A stretch of 15,358 bases of DNA from an uncultured Phascolarctobacterium sp. (GCA_900553055.1 USBV01000021.1:1-15358), one strand, 5' to 3'. Shown: positions 1-9,470, counted from the stretch's first letter. A program made the numbers and translations. Notes: generated by a model not told the origin, from the letters alone.

Positions 1-1582
1 GCCTGTGCGCAACCACTAAGGTCGTGCGATTATGGCTCAGCTCATTAAGCGCACCCTGAATATTCTTCTCCGTTTCGTTATCCAAGGAAGAAGTGGCCTC
101 GTCCAAAATCAAAATCGGCGGATTCTTTAAGAATACACGCGCAATCGCAATGCGCTGCTTTTGTCCACCGCTTAATTTTACGCCACGCTCGCCCAAGGCT
201 GTATCATATTTTTGCGGCAAGCGCTCAATAAAGCGGTCCGCCTCGGCATGCTTGGCGGCTGCTTCAATTTCCGCCTGCGTTGCATCGGGTCTGCCATAGG
301 CAATATTACTGGTAACGCTGTCAGAAAAAAGGAAGATGTCCTGCTGCACAATGCCAATATTGTGGCGCAAGGAAGCCAACGTCATGGATTTTATATCCCT
401 GCCATCGATAGTGATGCGTCCTGCCTGCAGCTCATAAAAGCGCGCCACAAGATTACACAGCGTGCTCTTACCCACGCCCGTGCTGCCTACGAAGGCTACG
501 GATTCGCCCGCTTTAATTTTCAAAGAGAAGTTTTCGATAACCGGCTCCTTACCATCATAAGCAAAGGTTACGTTTTCAAAAGCAATTTCACCCTTAAGCA
601 CACCAGCATCAGTTGCCTCCGGCCCATCGGCAATCTCGGGCTCTAGCAGCATCAGCTGCTCAAAGCGTTGATAGCTAGTGATACCCTTTTGGTAGGTCTC
701 GGCCAGCGCATTCAAGCGCAGAATCGGACGCACAAAGATAGAAACATAGAGCAAAAAGGCAATTAAATCGCTAATCTGCATTTTACCAAATGTAATAAGC
801 ACGCCACCGGCCACAATAATAGTAAGGTTGGTGATATTGGAAAAGAACACCATGCTAGTGTTAGAATGGCTTAGCAATGCAAAGGATTTTTTGCGTGCCG
901 CTAACAGCTTGGCTGCTACCGCATCCAGCTTACTGCATTCCAGCTCTTCATTATTAAAGGACTGCACCAAGCGCACAGCGTTCAAGCTTTCCGTCGTTTG
1001 GGCATTGAGATTGCCCACCTGCGAACGGGCCTCGCGACCGGCCTGCTTCAGCTTGCGGTTCGTCGTAACGCTGTCGTAGGCCTTGGCCAACAGCAGAATG
1101 TTGACGATTATGGCTAGCTGCCAATTGATATAGAACAAAATGCTGATGGTGCCCAGCATAAAGATAATGCAAACTAAAAGATAGTTGGGTCCCAAAAATA
1201 TGAGCTCGCGGATTTCGCCCACATCGCTCACGATGCGGCTCACTAGCTGCCCCACCCTTTGGTTATCAAAAAAGCGAAAGCTCATGGACTGCACATGGCG
1301 AAAAATAGCTCTACGCATATCCTGCTCAATGAGAGCGCCGATGGTGCGACCATGGCACATCACTTGGTAATTGATAAAGCAGTTAAACAAATATAAGGCC
1401 AAAAGCACTGCCGCAGCCTTAAGCAGCAAGGGAATATTACCCTGCGGCAGAATCTCGTTCATTATATAGCGCATATATAGCGGAAAAAACAGCTCTATGA
1501 GGGCTGTAAGCACCGCACCCAAAAGCGTTAGCGTAAGCACCTTTTTATAAGGAATGTAAAAGCGTAAGAAACGTCTTAGCAT
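1..1582 (-). CDS. ABC exporter half-transporter (fused permease and ATPase), C-terminus beyond window
   Basis: The 527 codons visible encode a membrane domain fused to an ATPase domain, the layout of MsbA/LmrA-type exporters; substrate unknown. Hydrophobic stretches lie near residues 15-37, 50-75, 122-165 and 235-285, fitting six helices. The nucleotide-binding domain shows Walker A GSTGVGKST (366-374), a Q-loop (IGIVQQD), the signature LSGGQ (470-474), Walker B ILDEATSSLD with D494-E495, and the H-loop VAHR (H526) at the window edge. About 50-60 C-terminal residues are missing only because the window ends. The start is ATG at 1580-1582 with GAGG a few bases upstream. All key ATPase residues are intact. 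Such proteins often work as heterodimers with an adjacent second half, which would lie outside the window. The gene follows a terminator, so it is probably transcribed separately from the dehydrogenase upstream. Confidence 0.9.
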   Translation of the reverse strand, partial: MLRRFLRFYIPYKKVLTLTLLGAVLTALIELFFPLYMRYIMNEILPQGNIPLLLKAAAVLLALYLFNCFINYQVMCHGRTIGALIEQDMRRAIFRHVQSMSFRFFDNQRVGQLVSRIVSDVGEIRELIFLGPNYLLVCIIFMLGTISILFYINWQLAIIVNILLLAKAYDSVTTNRKLKQAGREARSQVGNLNAQTTESLNAVRLVQSFNNEELECSKLDAVAAKLLAARKKSFALLSHSNTSMVFFSNITNLTIIVAGGVLITFGKMQISDLIAFLLYVSIFVRPILRLNALAETYQKGITSYQRFEQLMLLEPEIADGPEATDAGVLKGEIAFENVTFAYDGKEPVIENFSLKIKAGESVAFVGSTGVGKSTLCNLVARFYELQAGRITIDGRDIKSMTLASLRHNIGIVQQDIFLFSDSVTSNIAYGRPDATQAEIEAAAKHAEADRFIERLPQKYDTALGERGVKLSGGQKQRIAIARVFLKNPPILILDEATSSLDNETEKNIQGALNELSHNRTTLVVAHR

Positions 1583-1612
1583 AAGAACCTCGTAAACAAT
1601 TTTTATCATAAT

Positions 1613-1618
1613 ATTATA
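1613..1618 (-). promoter_or_regulatory. candidate -10 box for the ABC exporter gene
   Basis: On the minus strand TATAAT lies about 30 nt upstream of the exporter start and just beyond the dehydrogenase terminator. The hexamer 17 nt further upstream (TGCCCA) is a poor -35, so only the -10 is persuasive. Confidence 0.3.
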
Positions 1619-1643
1619 ACATATTTTACGGCTTTTGGGCAGC

Positions 1644-1674
1644 AAAAAAGCGCCAACAAGATGCTGTTGACGCT
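1644..1674 (-). terminator. rho-independent terminator behind the dehydrogenase gene
   Basis: On the minus strand AGCGTCAACA pairs with TGTTGGCGCT (10 bp with one G-T pair, 6-nt loop) and is followed by six T. It begins 7 nt after the dehydrogenase stop codon and closes the long minus-strand gene cluster. Confidence 0.88.
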
Positions 1675-1680
1675 TCATTT

Positions 1681-2667
1681 TTAGAGCTTTATTTCAAAGG
1701 GGCTCAGCTCACCCTTACGCAGGGCATCGATAGCGATAAAGTTTTTCTCCACCATATTGGAAACAGTGGATTCAACATAAAAGGCCAAATGCGGGCTCAC
1801 GATAACATTGGGGAAGCTGCGCAGCATGGCCAGCTCGTCGTTGTCAATGTGGTCACCCATGCGGTTGCAGTAATATAGGCCTGCTTCGTTTTCAATAACA
1901 TCCAAGCCTGAACCGCCGATTTTGCCACTCTTGAGGCTGGCGATGAGCGCCTTAGAATCGATAACATTGCCACGAGCAGTGTTAATAATGATGACGCCAT
2001 CCTTCATCTTATCGATAGCAGCCTGGTCAATCATATGGAAGGTATCGTTAGTGGAGGGCACATGCAGGGAAATAACATCGCTTTGGGCGTACAGAGTATC
2101 CAAATCCACATACTCCACCTGCCCAGCAAGCTCCTTTTTGGGGAAACGGTCAAAGGCCAAAATGTGGCAGCCAAAGCCACTCAAATATTTAATCAAAATC
2201 TGGCCGATATGACCGGTGCCTACTACACCCACAGTGCAATTGCACAAGTCTTTACCCATTTTACCCTTTAGTGTGTAGTCTTGGGCTGCAGCACGTATCA
2301 TGGATTGCTGGAATTTGCGAATGGTGCACAGAATCAGCATCAAAGCATATTCAGCGACGCATTCTGTAGGATACGGCGTAGTAGATATATGCATATCCAG
2401 CTCTTTGATCAGCTGCGCCGGCAAATGGTCATAGCCAATAGCGCGCGTCAGCATATATTTGACACCGTAGCTGTGGTAGGTGCGCACCCATTCCTCCCGC
2501 ATTTCGCAGGGAGTGCAACTCACGCCGTCACAGCCCTTAGCCAATTCCAGGTTGTGCTCGTTAGGATATTCAGCAGTCCACACAAAGTCTATGCCATATT
2601 GCTTGCTAAATTTTTCAACAAAGGCCAGTTCATCAAAATCACGCAAAGCGTAAAAAGCGATTTTCAT
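1681..2667 (-). CDS. D-2-hydroxyacid dehydrogenase, D-lactate dehydrogenase-like
   Basis: A 328-residue NAD-dependent enzyme of the D-isomer 2-hydroxyacid dehydrogenase family, interconverting a 2-oxoacid and its D-2-hydroxyacid in the cytosol. The NAD fold shows GTGHIG (150-155) and an acidic D173 at the end of the next strand, favouring NAD over NADP. The catalytic triad reads R232 (in NTARG), E261 (in IENEAG) and H293 (in SPHLAFY). The spacing 29/32 equals that of Arg235/Glu264/His296 in Lactobacillus D-lactate dehydrogenase. Length is normal for the family. The substrate could be pyruvate, 2-oxoglutarate (as in the HgdH enzyme of Acidaminococcus) or an aromatic or branched 2-oxoacid; sequence alone does not decide. 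The start has GGGAG about 9 nt upstream. It is last in the minus-strand cluster, 54 nt after the small membrane protein gene, and has its own terminator. Confidence 0.9.
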   Translation of the reverse strand: MKIAFYALRDFDELAFVEKFSKQYGIDFVWTAEYPNEHNLELAKGCDGVSCTPCEMREEWVRTYHSYGVKYMLTRAIGYDHLPAQLIKELDMHISTTPYPTECVAEYALMLILCTIRKFQQSMIRAAAQDYTLKGKMGKDLCNCTVGVVGTGHIGQILIKYLSGFGCHILAFDRFPKKELAGQVEYVDLDTLYAQSDVISLHVPSTNDTFHMIDQAAIDKMKDGVIIINTARGNVIDSKALIASLKSGKIGGSGLDVIENEAGLYYCNRMGDHIDNDELAMLRSFPNVIVSPHLAFYVESTVSNMVEKNFIAIDALRKGELSPFEIKL

Positions 2668-2712
2668 CTTCCATTACTCCCTCATTTTTAATCTAACGGA
2701 ATATATTATTTG

Positions 2713-2740
2713 TATATACCTTTAAGCCAGCTTTTTGCAA
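2713..2740 (-). promoter_or_regulatory. candidate promoter of the dehydrogenase gene
   Basis: On the minus strand TTGCAA and TATATA are separated by 16 nt, at the end of the small membrane protein gene and about 45 nt before the dehydrogenase start. It could give the dehydrogenase transcription independent of addBA. Moderate match only; the region is AT-rich. Confidence 0.35.
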
Positions 2741-2922
2741 ACAAAATAGGCCAATGCTGCTATTAAAGCACCATAAGCACGCATTTTGAGCTTAGCAACA
2801 TCCACCAGCTGCGGATTAGCAGCATGCAGCTTTTTGATACCGAACATGATGAGCCACAGACTAATAAGGGCAACAATTCCTGCCAAATAGTCCCAGCTTT
2901 CCAGGTTGCTCAAAAAATCCAT
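2722..2922 (-). CDS. small two-helix membrane protein, function unknown
   Basis: A 66-residue protein I do not recognise. It has two hydrophobic segments, about residues 13-30 (LAGIVALISLWLIMFGI) and 49-62 (AYGALIAALAYFV), joined by a short polar, lysine-containing loop, and ends in KKLA. No signal peptide or catalytic motif is visible. It is probably a real gene. The sequence GAGGAGG ends 8 nt before its ATG and overlaps the addA stop codon, and only 13 nt separate the two genes, so translation is likely coupled to addA. Despite the location nothing in it suggests a role in recombination. Its membrane topology and partner are unknown. Confidence 0.7.
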   Translation of the reverse strand: MDFLSNLESWDYLAGIVALISLWLIMFGIKKLHAANPQLVDVAKLKMRAYGALIAALAYFVCKKLA

Positions 2923-2935
2923 TCACTACTCCTCC

Positions 2936-5900
2936 TCATTTACGGTTACATACATAATTATAGGGGCAAAAGCTACAGAATGCAACCCCTTGAGCAATAT
3001 TTTCTTGGTATTCTGTAACATTATTCAAGGAACTTGTATGATTTTGTTCTGCTTGAGTGGCTTGCAGCACTCTGCAAGGAAAGTCTTTTTCTGCGCTTTT
3101 TTTGCTGATTTCTGTGCAGAGCTTGAGAGCTGCAGCATAGTAATCAGCAGACTTCTCTTGAGCGGTTGGCAAACACCACACGCAATTGTTGCGCAGGAAG
3201 TGCAGCTCGCTGCTTATCTTGGGCGCAGGCTCGCCTTCCTTTGCCCTTCCCCAACGCTCACGCACAACCTTTTCGTAGATGGCTAGCTGGTAGGCATAAC
3301 CTTCAGGAACAGCGTCTGCAGCAGGCGGCTTGCCTGTCTTGTAGTCCACCAAAAGCATGCTGCCATCGGGATTAAAGGCTAAGCAGTCGATGATGCCACT
3401 GATGACGATATCATTCTCAGCATAGAGCGTGAAGGCCTGCTCGCGTAGCTGTGTTTTGGGTATGCGTTTGTAGAGGTCGCTAACGAGATACCCTGCCAAC
3501 ATTGCGCGAGCCTCGTCGCCTTGGTACAGAGGAGCGTTTTCTTTTATAGCCTGCGCTAATGCCGCATCCAAGTCACCCTTGTACAGCTCCAACGCTCTGT
3601 GTACGATGGAGCCTAAATCCTTGGCAGAAAGGGAACCTGTAATAGGGATATTTACTGGTAGGTCAACCGGCGGCAGGCCCATCACATATTGATAAAAGTA
3701 TTGCCGCGGGCAGTGCAGATACGTTTGCAGCGAGGAAGGAGAGAAGCTAAGGCGACCGTTTTCGGAGGAGGCGGGTAGCGGCGCAATCTGCTCTAGCTGC
3801 TCTGCACTAACAGCAGGAGTTGGCATTAGCTCCTGCTCTTTATCATCCTTCTCCTGGACAATAAGAGGCTTAATCTCTACTACATTATCATTACTATAAA
3901 TCTGCAGCAATTGCTTGAGCCAGCTCAATTCATCCAAAGTTTTATCCTTTTTGCCCTCGTCAATACCCGTCATAATCAAACGGTTCTCGGCTCGAGTCAT
4001 AGCTACATATAGCTGACGCTTGCGTTCCTCCAAATCTAATCTTTTATCTTCCTCCTTCACCTTTTGCAAAACACTGGTATTTTGCAAAACGCCCTTCTTA
4101 TCAGGCGCTTTTATTCCCAATCCTACGCCACGCAAATACTTTATTTCTGTAGTATCCGGCTGGGTATTGCTGTTTAAATATGGCAGGAATACCGTACCAA
4201 ACTCCAAGCCCTTAGATTTATGAATGGTCATAATCTGCACAGCGTCAGCTGCATCTAGATTTGCAGTTGTTTCACGAGCCTCGGCAGCACGCAGCCTTTT
4301 TACATAATCAAGCCAATCAGTCAAGGTTGCATTTCTTTGCATGCTATATTCTAAGGCCAATTGGCGTAACTTTTTGACGTTGGCAAGCTTATTAGCCCCA
4401 TGCTCCTGCACGGATAGCACTGCGTCCACAGCTAGCTTCTGCCATATGCATTGCCACAATTCCGGTAAAGCCATGACCGAAGCCTGCTGATAAAGCTCTT
4501 GTAGAAGCTTAGCAGCCCTAATCACTAATTCTCTCTGTTCCTCAGGAAAAGCTTCAAGCTCAGCCCCTTGTACAGCATCCCAAAGGCAAGCTGCTTTCTG
4601 CAAAAATAGCTTGGTCAGTGTTTCATCATCCAAACCAAAATAGGGAGAACGCAACACTCCGGCCAACTCTAAGCTATTATATCTATTACTTAGAGCAGTC
4701 AATAAGTGTAACATATCCAAAACCTCTTGGCATTCATAAAAGCCTTTGCCATCAACAATTTCATAGGGGATGCCACGTTCCTGTAAGGCCACAGCTAAAT
4801 CCTCACTATGAGTCATGGCCCGCAGTAAAATAGCCATTTTTCCATATGGAACCTTGGGTGCTAAAAGCTGGTTGCCTTCATAATCTCGACCTTCATGATA
4901 GGCTTCAATAGCCATGGCCACTGCCTCAGCCTCCACCTGAAACTTACTTTTACCACATTCCTTTTTATACTCCACTAAAAGCAATTGGGGTGCTTCAACA
5001 CCAGTTTTGTAATTAGCTAATTGTTCAAAATAAACATCCTTTGAAGTATCTACACCCATCAAGAGTCGAAAAGCACTGTTTACAGCTAACAAAATCTTAT
5101 CTACCGTGCGATAATTTGTTTTGAGCAGTAAATTTTGGCCACCACTTGCCTCTATTTCTCGGCGCACCCGGGCAAAAACGCTTACATCGGCACCGCGAAA
5201 ACGATAAATAGACTGCTTAGGGTCACCCACGACAAAAAGCTTTTGACCCTGTAGCTTCTCAGCGTCATCCCCGCACAAAAGATAAATCAACTGCCTTTGC
5301 CTATCGTTGGTATCCTGAAATTCATCCACCATGATATAACGATAGCGCTCCTGATACTTATGGCGCACCGCTGCATTACCCTGTAAAAGCTCTACCGTAT
5401 AGTTCTCGAGGTCATCATAATTGAGCAGGTCTAGCTGCCGCTTCTGCTCCCGCACATAGCTGCCTAAGCCAGACAAAAGCTCCTGCCAACAGGGTAAAAG
5501 CTCTAAGGCAGCTTGATCCACTGCCACATTTTCAATTTGCCCTTGCTTTTCTCTAATAGCGTTAATATAATCCTTAACGCCACCCCTAGCCTGCATATCA
5601 CCTATAGACTGCTGTAGCAAGGAAAAATCCGCAGGCTCCTGCTTAATTCCGGCACAAATATCTTCTATTACCTTAGCCATCTGCTCCAATGCTTTACCGG
5701 CCTTGGTAGTCTTGCTAGCTAAATCCTTGCGGTTGAGCACCATGTCACGCACCAAAATGCAGAGCTCATCCTTAATTTTAGGCAAACTATTAACATTATC
5801 CTGATAGGGCTTGCTTAAATCCCTTTTAGCAAAAATATTCCCTAACGAAGGCAAAATATCTTTAACCAAGCGCATTAAGCCTGTTGTCCCATAAATCTCT

Positions 5901-6400
5901 ATGAGTTTTCCTAATGCCTTATTACCTTCATGGAGTTCCCTACGCAGATACTGCCCAAGACATTCTTCTAAAAACTCTTCACTTGCAAATTCTTCTGCTA
6001 CCACAAAGGCAGGATCCAACCGCATCTCCACAGGGTTTTCCCGCAAAATGCGACTGCAAAGGCCGTGAATAGTACTAATTTGTGCTCTATTTAATGCCTC
6101 CAACTGCTTGTGCCAAAAGCCAGTAGCATCATTATCCAACCGTGCTTCGATACTTTTGCGCACTCTTTCCTTCATCTCTCCTGCTGCCTTACGGGTGAAG
6201 GTGATAGCCAAAATATTTCCAGCGTCTAGCTTGAGCTCACCCTGCGAATCCTTCTTAGGCATGGACTGTTCTAAAATATATAAGAAGCGCTCTACTAAAA
6301 CCTTTGTCTTACCACTGCCCGCACCGGCAGAAACGGACACATTACTATCAATAGCTAATATGGCAGCCATTTGTTCATTATTCAGCTTGAAATCACTCAT
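2936..6400 (-). CDS. addA: AddA, helicase-nuclease subunit A of the AddAB recombinational repair complex
   Basis: With AddB, this 1154-residue protein would process DNA double-strand ends for RecA loading. The UvrD-like helicase shows Walker A AGAGSGKT (25-32), AITFTRKAA (65-73), DEFQDTND (359-366), VGDPKQSIYRFRGAD (391-405), LKTNYRT (426-432), IMTIHKSKGLEF (723-734) and VAMTRAENRL (799-808). The C-terminal RecB-type nuclease has LGSIVHRALE, D1005 in GIIDCLAF and DYKTGK (1019-1024). Four cysteines (C897 in CPRQYFY, then C1142, C1145, C1151 as C-x2-C-x5-C) look like the iron-sulfur staple of AddB/Cas4-type nucleases. I chose ATG at 6398-6400, preceded by GGAGG at 8 nt, over the in-frame GTG two codons upstream. 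It overlaps the addB stop by 8 nt (ATGAGTGA), which implies translational coupling. Length is near the 1232 residues of Bacillus subtilis AddA. Confidence 0.96.
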   Translation of the reverse strand: MSDFKLNNEQMAAILAIDSNVSVSAGAGSGKTKVLVERFLYILEQSMPKKDSQGELKLDAGNILAITFTRKAAGEMKERVRKSIEARLDNDATGFWHKQLEALNRAQISTIHGLCSRILRENPVEMRLDPAFVVAEEFASEEFLEECLGQYLRRELHEGNKALGKLIEIYGTTGLMRLVKDILPSLGNIFAKRDLSKPYQDNVNSLPKIKDELCILVRDMVLNRKDLASKTTKAGKALEQMAKVIEDICAGIKQEPADFSLLQQSIGDMQARGGVKDYINAIREKQGQIENVAVDQAALELLPCWQELLSGLGSYVREQKRQLDLLNYDDLENYTVELLQGNAAVRHKYQERYRYIMVDEFQDTNDRQRQLIYLLCGDDAEKLQGQKLFVVGDPKQSIYRFRGADVSVFARVRREIEASGGQNLLLKTNYRTVDKILLAVNSAFRLLMGVDTSKDVYFEQLANYKTGVEAPQLLLVEYKKECGKSKFQVEAEAVAMAIEAYHEGRDYEGNQLLAPKVPYGKMAILLRAMTHSEDLAVALQERGIPYEIVDGKGFYECQEVLDMLHLLTALSNRYNSLELAGVLRSPYFGLDDETLTKLFLQKAACLWDAVQGAELEAFPEEQRELVIRAAKLLQELYQQASVMALPELWQCIWQKLAVDAVLSVQEHGANKLANVKKLRQLALEYSMQRNATLTDWLDYVKRLRAAEARETTANLDAADAVQIMTIHKSKGLEFGTVFLPYLNSNTQPDTTEIKYLRGVGLGIKAPDKKGVLQNTSVLQKVKEEDKRLDLEERKRQLYVAMTRAENRLIMTGIDEGKKDKTLDELSWLKQLLQIYSNDNVVEIKPLIVQEKDDKEQELMPTPAVSAEQLEQIAPLPASSENGRLSFSPSSLQTYLHCPRQYFYQYVMGLPPVDLPVNIPITGSLSAKDLGSIVHRALELYKGDLDAALAQAIKENAPLYQGDEARAMLAGYLVSDLYKRIPKTQLREQAFTLYAENDIVISGIIDCLAFNPDGSMLLVDYKTGKPPAADAVPEGYAYQLAIYEKVVRERWGRAKEGEPAPKISSELHFLRNNCVWCLPTAQEKSADYYAAALKLCTEISKKSAEKDFPCRVLQATQAEQNHTSSLNNVTEYQENIAQGVAFCSFCPYNYVCNRK

Positions 6401-9400
6401 TTTCACTGCCTCCTTCTGCCCGTCCTACCTCTGCCAAACGACAAATATCCTTCAGCTGACAATAATCACTGCAGCTTTTCCGAGGTGCCACGGCAAAATG
6501 GCCTGCATAAATTTCTTCAATATACCCGGCAATCAGCTTTTGAGCGAAGCTCTGGAAGCTAAACCAGTTTGAGCTTATATCCTTGGTATAACGTTTACTG
6601 TCAGTAATATTCTCGTTTGCAACAGGCTCTAGCAAGAGACTGCTCTTGCGCTCACCCTTTTGCAGCACATAATAACAGCCACCGGCCACGCTAATAGCAT
6701 CCTTATAAAGGCCTGCCACAGCCAGCATATATAAGGGCAACTGCACATCAAACCCCGTTGCCAAATCCTTACTGCTAGGCACAGACCCTGAGCTACGCTT
6801 ATAATCCGTAACAAATAATCGTTGCCCATCACTATCAATTCTATCGATGCGTCCATTTAGGGAAACTCTAGTGCCATCATTGAGACGCATGTGCAAAGGC
6901 TTGCCATTTTTAGAGCTAAAATCCCATTCCACGGCACAGGGAGTAAAGCTCCAGTACTTTTGATCCTCGTATTCATAATGCAGCCAGCGTATTAGCATAT
7001 TGAGCATACGAGGTGCCTCCGCCTGCCATAGCAAGCTGTTCACTATTCTGCCCTGCTCTAATGCCTCCTGCGCAACCTTTGCAAAAATCTCTTTCAATTC
7101 TTGCTCCAAATCTTTCAAGGGTAGCTCCCAAATTCTCGTATTTAAATGCTTCCTTGTAAAGCTTGCCAGCACCTGATGCAGTAAATCGCCCTCATCCTGA
7201 GGTGTAAGCTCATCATCCTTAACTGCAAACTCCTGCTGTCGCCATACTCGCTGTCCTAAATATTGGAAGGGGCAGGCAGCATAAAGCTCCAAGGCACTAG
7301 CGCTGAAGCTTGTTCCCACATTTTTTGCTACTTGTTTTTGCAAATCACTATCCCCTAGCATGCCATTATATTGCATACTGTCCCTGCGCCTATAATCAGC
7401 TGCAGCTGCTTCTAGGGTAGGCTCGCCCCAATGTTCTCGTAGCCACGCATCATTTATGGGGCGTAAAGCTTGGGACAATTCTTCCGCTGATGCAGAGGCT
7501 TTGACCGGATTCATAGCTACCTGCTGCTCCTCTGCCTCGCCTTCACTATTCATACGGGGTTTAGCATCAACAAAAAGTCTTTGCACTGAGCCTACGTAAG
7601 AACTGGCTCCTGCCTGGTCATCCTGATAATAGCTTAGCACCAGCTGTTTGCGAGCACAGCCGATAGTTGCGCCAAAAAAGCCTGCATCCTCAGCATAAGC
7701 CAAGGACGTATTGGGAAGCTCTAGACCTGCTCCCTGCAACTCCTTGCGCTCCTTGTCATTATAAATCCAATTTTCATTATTTACCTTGGGAAATACACCT
7801 TCACGCAGGCCAAGCACAAATACATAATCATAATCCAGTCCCTGTACATTGGTTACCTCCGTAAGCAAAACACCATCGGAGCGTCCTCGCTGAATTACAA
7901 GATTGGCCTCCTGTGCAGCCTCGACCACAAGCTGTTGCCATTCGAGTAAGGTCAGGGGCTTTGCGTCCATTCCGCAGCTTGCATAATCCTCCATCAACTG
8001 CTGAATGGTCTGGATTAATAATCTTTTGTTTTGCAGTACCAAACCCATCCCCTTGAGCTCTAGCTTCCCTTGTTGGTACAAGAAGCCTAAGGTTTTTTCT
8101 AGCTGTAACTGCTCTAAAAAAGCTAATAGCTGCTTTCCATAACTTACAATATCTGCTTTGGTAGCTGTATTCTGTAAAAATGTATCAATTTGCTGAATAA
8201 CATGGTCCAGCAAACCCTCTTCACGTATTTTTTCTTGCACGCTGCTACGACACTTAAAATAGTTTTCTTGTCGTAATTGGTTAATAGCTTCACCATCGAT
8301 TTGTAGCAAGACACGAGCCATGGGTGCTGTTAAAAGCATAATATAGGCTTCAGCTCCATCATGGTTGTCCACAACTGCCCTTAATAAAAGCAACAGCATT
8401 TCTGTCAATGGCTGCACAGCAAGACTGCTCGTCTGGGGTAAATTAATGGGCACACCATATTCATCGGCTATGAGACGCAGGCCCGTAAATTGCTTTAAGT
8501 CTCGCACTGTAATAAGAATTTGCTCCGGAGCAACTCCACTCTTTAGCAATTGCTTCACCTGTGTCAGAGCATATCTCAGCTCCTGATCTTCCTTTGTAAA
8601 GCAGTACAGCTGTACAGCATCACTCTGAGGCATAGCAGTACATTGAAGGCCAAAGTTTTGAGCTAAATGAGCACATCCTTTAGCAGCTTCATATGCAGGG
8701 CCATATTGCTCGATTCCCTCATCAAAGCAAAAGGATTCTAATTCCATGTAGGTAGCCTTGGTTGCAGCAAATAGTTTCTCCCGTTCTGTTCCCTCAAGGT
8801 TTTTTTCGTAGCACAAGCCTATCTGTACTTTACAGCGTTTGCTTAAAGCCTTGATAAGCTCCAGCTGCAAAGCATCATAGCTATAAAAATCACAAAAGTA
8901 TAACCGTTGCCAAGGCAGCTTTGCTTGCTCATCCTGCAAAACATATAGAGCCAAGCGATATTTACCCTCCAGGTCAAACCACTGCTTATTCTTTAAATAT
9001 TGACGGTAAAATTGATAAAGCAGAGCTACCTCTTTATCCTTTTGGCCTAAATTACCACTTCTACCCCAGTCTAACAAAACATTGATAATCTCTTGTTGGG
9101 TAGAACCACTTCTTGAAAGCTGGCCTACTAAGGAGGTCATGGCTTTAATAAAGCCATGTTTCTCTATAAGCTCGCCAAAATAATCTAACTGCTTTTGTTC
9201 AGCCAAGGTATGGAGGAAATCCTCTACAATAAGCTCCTGACTACGCCTATTGATTTGGTGAAAGGTCACATACCCATTCATATTCAATATCTTGGTAGCC
9301 AAAGTATCAATACCAATAGCCTCAACATTGGCATACTTTTTCCGAACATCATCCATTACTATGCGATTAGGCAGAACGATAGCTCCTATGCCATATTCAA

Positions 9401-9470
9401 TTTCTTGTAGCTCTTCACAAAATTTCTTGCGACAGCTGTTTCCTAAAGGAGTAATAAATAGCTTTGCCAT
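6393..9470 (-). CDS. addB: AddB/RexB-type subunit of the AddAB helicase-nuclease
   Basis: A 1025-residue partner of AddA. The order addB-addA and the 8-nt overlap are typical. The C-terminal nuclease domain shows D876 in GRIDRID and DYKRSS (889-894), the PD-(D/E)XK core. A four-cysteine set surrounds it: C733 (YAACPFQYL) and C1000, C1004, C1010 (spacing x3, x5). This corresponds to the AddB iron-sulfur cluster, although the usual spacing is x2, x5. The N-terminus begins FITPLGNSC and has no Walker A motif, so it is expected to be an inactive helicase-like half, as in RexB. A conserved-looking stretch VTNVQGLDYDYVFVLGLREG (540-559) matches the inactive helicase core. Start ATG 9468-9470 has only a modest purine-rich ribosome site (AGAGAAGAG). 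No promoter is evident in the 55 nt behind the AlbA_2 gene, so co-transcription with it is likely. Confidence 0.93.
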   Translation of the reverse strand: MAKLFITPLGNSCRKKFCEELQEIEYGIGAIVLPNRIVMDDVRKKYANVEAIGIDTLATKILNMNGYVTFHQINRRSQELIVEDFLHTLAEQKQLDYFGELIEKHGFIKAMTSLVGQLSRSGSTQQEIINVLLDWGRSGNLGQKDKEVALLYQFYRQYLKNKQWFDLEGKYRLALYVLQDEQAKLPWQRLYFCDFYSYDALQLELIKALSKRCKVQIGLCYEKNLEGTEREKLFAATKATYMELESFCFDEGIEQYGPAYEAAKGCAHLAQNFGLQCTAMPQSDAVQLYCFTKEDQELRYALTQVKQLLKSGVAPEQILITVRDLKQFTGLRLIADEYGVPINLPQTSSLAVQPLTEMLLLLLRAVVDNHDGAEAYIMLLTAPMARVLLQIDGEAINQLRQENYFKCRSSVQEKIREEGLLDHVIQQIDTFLQNTATKADIVSYGKQLLAFLEQLQLEKTLGFLYQQGKLELKGMGLVLQNKRLLIQTIQQLMEDYASCGMDAKPLTLLEWQQLVVEAAQEANLVIQRGRSDGVLLTEVTNVQGLDYDYVFVLGLREGVFPKVNNENWIYNDKERKELQGAGLELPNTSLAYAEDAGFFGATIGCARKQLVLSYYQDDQAGASSYVGSVQRLFVDAKPRMNSEGEAEEQQVAMNPVKASASAEELSQALRPINDAWLREHWGEPTLEAAAADYRRRDSMQYNGMLGDSDLQKQVAKNVGTSFSASALELYAACPFQYLGQRVWRQQEFAVKDDELTPQDEGDLLHQVLASFTRKHLNTRIWELPLKDLEQELKEIFAKVAQEALEQGRIVNSLLWQAEAPRMLNMLIRWLHYEYEDQKYWSFTPCAVEWDFSSKNGKPLHMRLNDGTRVSLNGRIDRIDSDGQRLFVTDYKRSSGSVPSSKDLATGFDVQLPLYMLAVAGLYKDAISVAGGCYYVLQKGERKSSLLLEPVANENITDSKRYTKDISSNWFSFQSFAQKLIAGYIEEIYAGHFAVAPRKSCSDYCQLKDICRLAEVGRAEGGSENE

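Noticed and set aside
212..646. Plus-strand open frame of 144 codons opposite the ABC ATPase domain
   Set aside because: It is antisense to Walker A, the signature and linked conserved motifs of the exporter and has no ribosome site.
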